Positions 4,823-6,964 of a stretch of DNA of 6,964 nt are shown piece by piece. Source of the stretch: Actinomycetes bacterium (GTDB taxonomy: Bacteria; Actinomycetota; Acidimicrobiia; Acidimicrobiales; RAAP-2); contig JAJZSM010000081.1 in the NCBI GenBank assembly GCA_021849765.1, forward strand, positions 1-6,964, read 5' to 3'. Within the stretch, counting starts at the first letter, position 1, and the number at the start of each line of letters is the position of its first letter. The notes under the pieces are model-generated. The model did no database searches. It saw only the letters and a program-made list of their open reading frames with translations, and was not told the DNA's origin. The position numbers and the translations under genes are program-made.

Positions 4823-5851
4823 TCACTGTGGTTCAGTCGGGTCGAGCCCGGTCTGTCGCTCACACCACGTCCAGAGTTGCACGCCGTCGTCGAGGGCCGA
4901 GGCGCGAGGTCGAGTCCAGGGGAGGTAATACTCCGAGCGTCGGCGACGGTCGAGCCAAATCCCCGAGTCACTGACGGCGCCCTCGCTCGCCGCGCCGCTC
5001 GCCAGCCACACGACGGTGTCGGCTCCCTCGTCGGGACGTCGTAGGAGTGGACCCAAGCGATGGAAGTTCGGCAACGACTGCGCGAGTCCCGGCGTGTCGG
5101 TCCAACCGGGGTGCATGACGAAACTGGACACGCCGTCGCGTCGCCATCGCCGTTGCCATTCGTGGGCGAGGAGGACTTGAGCGCGTTTGGAACGCGCGTA
5201 GGCGCGCACCCCCTGGTACTCGTCACGAGTCATGACCAGCGACGGCAAATCGAAGCGCTCGGTGTACATGCCCCCCGACGCAACCGTGACGATCACGGCG
5301 TTGTCGGCACGGGCAAGCAGTGGCGCGAGGCGCCAGCTCAGGCGGAAGGGGCCGAGCACGTGCGTCGAGACGGTGAGCTCCATTCCCTCAGCGTTCTGCT
5401 CGAAGGAACGCGACAGCGCCCCCGCGGCGTGAACTAAACCGTCGAGTTGGCCGAGTTCATCGCGTAATTGCGCGGCGAACCCATCGATGGCTGACGGGTC
5501 GCTGAGATCGAGCAGGGAAGCGCGGGCTCGACCGCCAGCGCGAACGATTGATGCCTCGACCTCGCGCGTTCGTTGCGCATCGCGTCCCGTGAGCAGCACG
5601 GTCGCGCCGAGCTGCGCCAGACCGATGGCGCTGGCTCGACCGATCCCCGATGACGCCCCGGTGACGAGCACGGTTCGGCCATCCATCGGTCGCGGCGAGG
5701 TCCACGAGGGGCTGCGGCGACGGACGAGGTAGCCGACACGACTGAAGCTAGCCACGATGGTTGTTTCCAGGGCTCCGTCCACTAACCGATCAAGTCGCGA
5801 GCGGCCGTTTGTTGGGATGGCAACGACGTGGGGCAATCGAGCGTGGGGCAC
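4823..5851 (-). CDS. DHRS12-like SDR-family oxidoreductase
   Basis: This 342-residue protein resembles dehydrogenase/reductase SDR family member 12. An N-terminal extension (1-57) contains the DHRS12-type SFSRVGYLVRR (35-45). Then come the cofactor loop TGASSGIG (64-71), TGRD (88-91) after the second strand, LDLSD (114-118), HAAG (141-144, replacing NNAG), catalytic Ser192 in VTVASGGMYT, and Tyr218-x3-Lys222 (YARSK). C-terminal signatures are MHPGWTDTPG (246-255), LPNFHRL, EGADTVVWLA and SGIWLDRRRR. The active site is complete, so NAD(P)-dependent oxidoreductase activity is likely; the substrate is unknown, perhaps lipid-derived given the neighbour. The GTG at 5851 lies exactly 6 nt after TAAAAT, implying a leaderless transcript. 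It is divergent from the COG2907 flavoprotein 74 nt away, and the shared gap has an inverted repeat overlapping this gene's -10, so joint regulation is likely. Confidence 0.9.
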   Translation of the reverse strand: MPHARLPHVVAIPTNGRSRLDRLVDGALETTIVASFSRVGYLVRRRSPSWTSPRPMDGRTVLVTGASSGIGRASAIGLAQLGATVLLTGRDAQRTREVEASIVRAGGRARASLLDLSDPSAIDGFAAQLRDELGQLDGLVHAAGALSRSFEQNAEGMELTVSTHVLGPFRLSWRLAPLLARADNAVIVTVASGGMYTERFDLPSLVMTRDEYQGVRAYARSKRAQVLLAHEWQRRWRRDGVSSFVMHPGWTDTPGLAQSLPNFHRLGPLLRRPDEGADTVVWLASGAASEGAVSDSGIWLDRRRRSEYYLPWTRPRASALDDGVQLWTWCERQTGLDPTEPQ

Positions 5852-5863
5852 AAATTCATTTTA
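5852..5863 (-). promoter_or_regulatory. Leaderless -10 promoter element of the DHRS12-like SDR
   Basis: On the minus strand TAAAAT (5863-5858) matches TATAAT at five of six positions. It is followed by GAATTT and then GTG at 5851. No -35 match is evident at 16-18 nt. Confidence 0.6.
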
Positions 5864-5871
5864 GTGCTAAA
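5860..5871. promoter_or_regulatory. 12-bp inverted repeat, candidate shared operator
   Basis: TTTAG-TG-CTAAA is a perfect inverted repeat in an AT-rich island of otherwise GC-rich DNA, between the divergent SDR and FAD oxidoreductase genes. It overlaps the SDR -10 by four bases, so a bound protein would block that promoter. TAAATT at 5868-5873 is a possible -10 for the plus-strand gene and also overlaps the repeat. The cognate regulator is not in the window. Confidence 0.45.
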
Positions 5872-5925
5872 TTAGATACTTCGCGTCGGTCACCGGCGCA
5901 CGCGCCCCGGGAGGACTGACACGAC

Positions 5926-6964
5926 ATGCGCATTGCCATCATTGGATCCGGTATCGCGGGCCTGACATGTGCCCACGTGTTGGGCCAGCACCACGACGTC
6001 ACGGTCTTTGAGCGCGACAATCGGCCCGGCGGGCACGCTCATACGGTCGATGTTCGAATCGGTGACGAAGAACACGCGGTCGACACCGGCTTCATCGTCT
6101 ACAACGAGCGCAACTACCCAGGGCTCACTCGGCTGTTCGAACGTCTCGGCGTGGTCACGAAGTCGAGCGACATGAGTTTTGGTGTGAGCGATGTCCGAAC
6201 CGGCCTGGAGTGGAGTTCGAGTTCGCTGGCCACTATCTTCGCCCAACGTCGAAACGCCCTTCGCCCCGACTTCCTCGCGATGCTCGGCGATATCGTCACC
6301 TTCAATCGTCGAATGCGCCAGGTGCTTCATGATGGCGACGACGAGTCCTTGCGGGTCCGCGACGTCGTCGAGCGTGGGACGTGGGGCGAGCCATTCGTCA
6401 ACTGGTATCTCGCCCCAATGGTTTCGGCGATCTGGTCGGCCCCCCTCGCCGATGCATTGGACATTCCCGTGACGACCTTCGCGCGGTTCTTCGAGAACCA
6501 CGGTCTGTTGAGCCTCAACGGTCGCCCCCGTTGGCGCACGGTCGAGGGTGGTTCACGTCAGTACGTCGAGCGCATCACGGGCCCACTGGGTCGACGCCTC
6601 CGACTCGGAGCGGTGGTCACGAAGGTGACACGGCGGCGCGACGGCGTCGAGGTCAACAGCGACCAGTACGGCCCCGAGACCTTCGACCACGTGATCTTGG
6701 CGGCCCACAGCGATCAGAGCCTGGCACTATTGAGCGACCCGACCACCGCTGAGCGCGAGGTCCTCGGGGCGCTGCGATATCAGATGAACTCGGTTGCGTT
6801 GCACGTCGACGACGCCTTGCTCCCCCGCACGCCGGCGGCACGTGCGAGCTGGAACTACCGGATCGAAGGAAACAACGCCGGGGCCACCGTGACCTATCAC
6901 ATGAACCGCTTGCAGTCGATTGACTCGAACTACGAGATCTGTGTGACCCTCAACCAGACGGACC
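5926..6964 (+). CDS. COG2907-type FAD-dependent amine-oxidase-like oxidoreductase (partial, C-terminus missing)
   Basis: The frame runs open from ATG 5926 to the window edge (346 complete codons); the family is usually a little over 400 residues, so about the last fifth is missing. GGGAGGA at 5909-5915 provides a Shine-Dalgarno with 10-nt spacing. The N-terminal Rossmann motif GSGIAG (7-12) with Glu29 binds the FAD ADP moiety, followed by RPGGHAHT (33-40) and DTGFIVYNERNYP (53-65). Family hallmarks follow: IWSAP (169-173), FFENHGLLS (188-196), RPRWRTVEGGSRQYV (200-214), DHVILAAHSDQ (254-264), YQMNSVALH (285-293), SWNY (308-311) and TYHMNRLQ (323-330). Relatives such as mycobacterial Rv0449c and proteobacterial homologues lie beside DUF1365 and CFA-synthase-like methyltransferase genes, suggesting oxidation or desaturation of membrane fatty acids. 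That role is inferred from neighbourhood knowledge and those partners are not visible here. It is divergent from the DHRS12-like SDR. Confidence 0.9.
   Translation, partial: MRIAIIGSGIAGLTCAHVLGQHHDVTVFERDNRPGGHAHTVDVRIGDEEHAVDTGFIVYNERNYPGLTRLFERLGVVTKSSDMSFGVSDVRTGLEWSSSSLATIFAQRRNALRPDFLAMLGDIVTFNRRMRQVLHDGDDESLRVRDVVERGTWGEPFVNWYLAPMVSAIWSAPLADALDIPVTTFARFFENHGLLSLNGRPRWRTVEGGSRQYVERITGPLGRRLRLGAVVTKVTRRRDGVEVNSDQYGPETFDHVILAAHSDQSLALLSDPTTAEREVLGALRYQMNSVALHVDDALLPRTPAARASWNYRIEGNNAGATVTYHMNRLQSIDSNYEICVTLNQTD

Noticed and set aside
5890..6501. Minus-strand open frame of 203 codons over the flavoprotein
   Set aside because: It is antisense to a strongly conserved FAD oxidoreductase and has no family features.

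Overview
The window is a high-GC, densely coded chromosomal segment with no mobile element, RNA gene or CRISPR array that I can see. Short intergenic gaps, frequent GTG starts, strong G/C preference at third codon positions, and start codons sitting exactly 6 nt after a TANNNT -10 hexamer (leaderless geometry) all suggest an actinobacterium. Acidimicrobiia is my guess from the overall gene style, not something the sequence proves.

Layout: (1) 1-664, minus strand: N-terminal part of a divergent family-2-like glycosyltransferase, cut by the window edge. (2) 825-1304, minus: a GNAT N-acetyltransferase with a probable leaderless GTG start. (3) 1463-2878, plus, divergent from the GNAT: an MFS transporter of the phosphate:H+ symporter (PHS) type, with an 18-bp palindrome in the shared upstream region. 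(4) 2918-3685, plus: an SDR-fold protein whose canonical catalytic Tyr and Lys positions read Thr and Arg. (5) 3742-3822, plus: a candidate 26-codon leaderless leader ORF ending 2 nt before (6) 3825-4274, a four-helix membrane protein resembling the CopD/DUF2269 group. (7) 4373-4522, minus: a 49-residue protein I do not recognise, with coding-like codon use and a good Shine-Dalgarno; about 100 nt upstream is a palindrome matching 17 of 20 positions of the mycobacterial DosR/DevR consensus. (8) 4823-5851, minus: a DHRS12-like SDR. (9) 5926 to the right edge, plus, divergent from it: a COG2907-type FAD-dependent oxidoreductase. The last two share a 74-nt AT-rich promoter region containing a 12-bp inverted repeat.

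The genes do not form one pathway. The clearest functional pairing is the divergent DHRS12-like SDR and COG2907 flavoprotein, a combination often found near fatty-acid-modifying genes (DUF1365, cyclopropane/methyl fatty-acid synthase-like methyltransferases); those partners would lie beyond the right edge if present. The most interesting signals are regulatory: the DosR-like box ahead of an unknown small protein, the repeated leaderless promoter geometry, the leaderless mini-ORF coupled to a membrane protein, and two promoter palindromes. No previously undescribed multi-gene system is evident, but the DosR-box/small-protein pair is a candidate for an undescribed hypoxia- or redox-responsive small gene.
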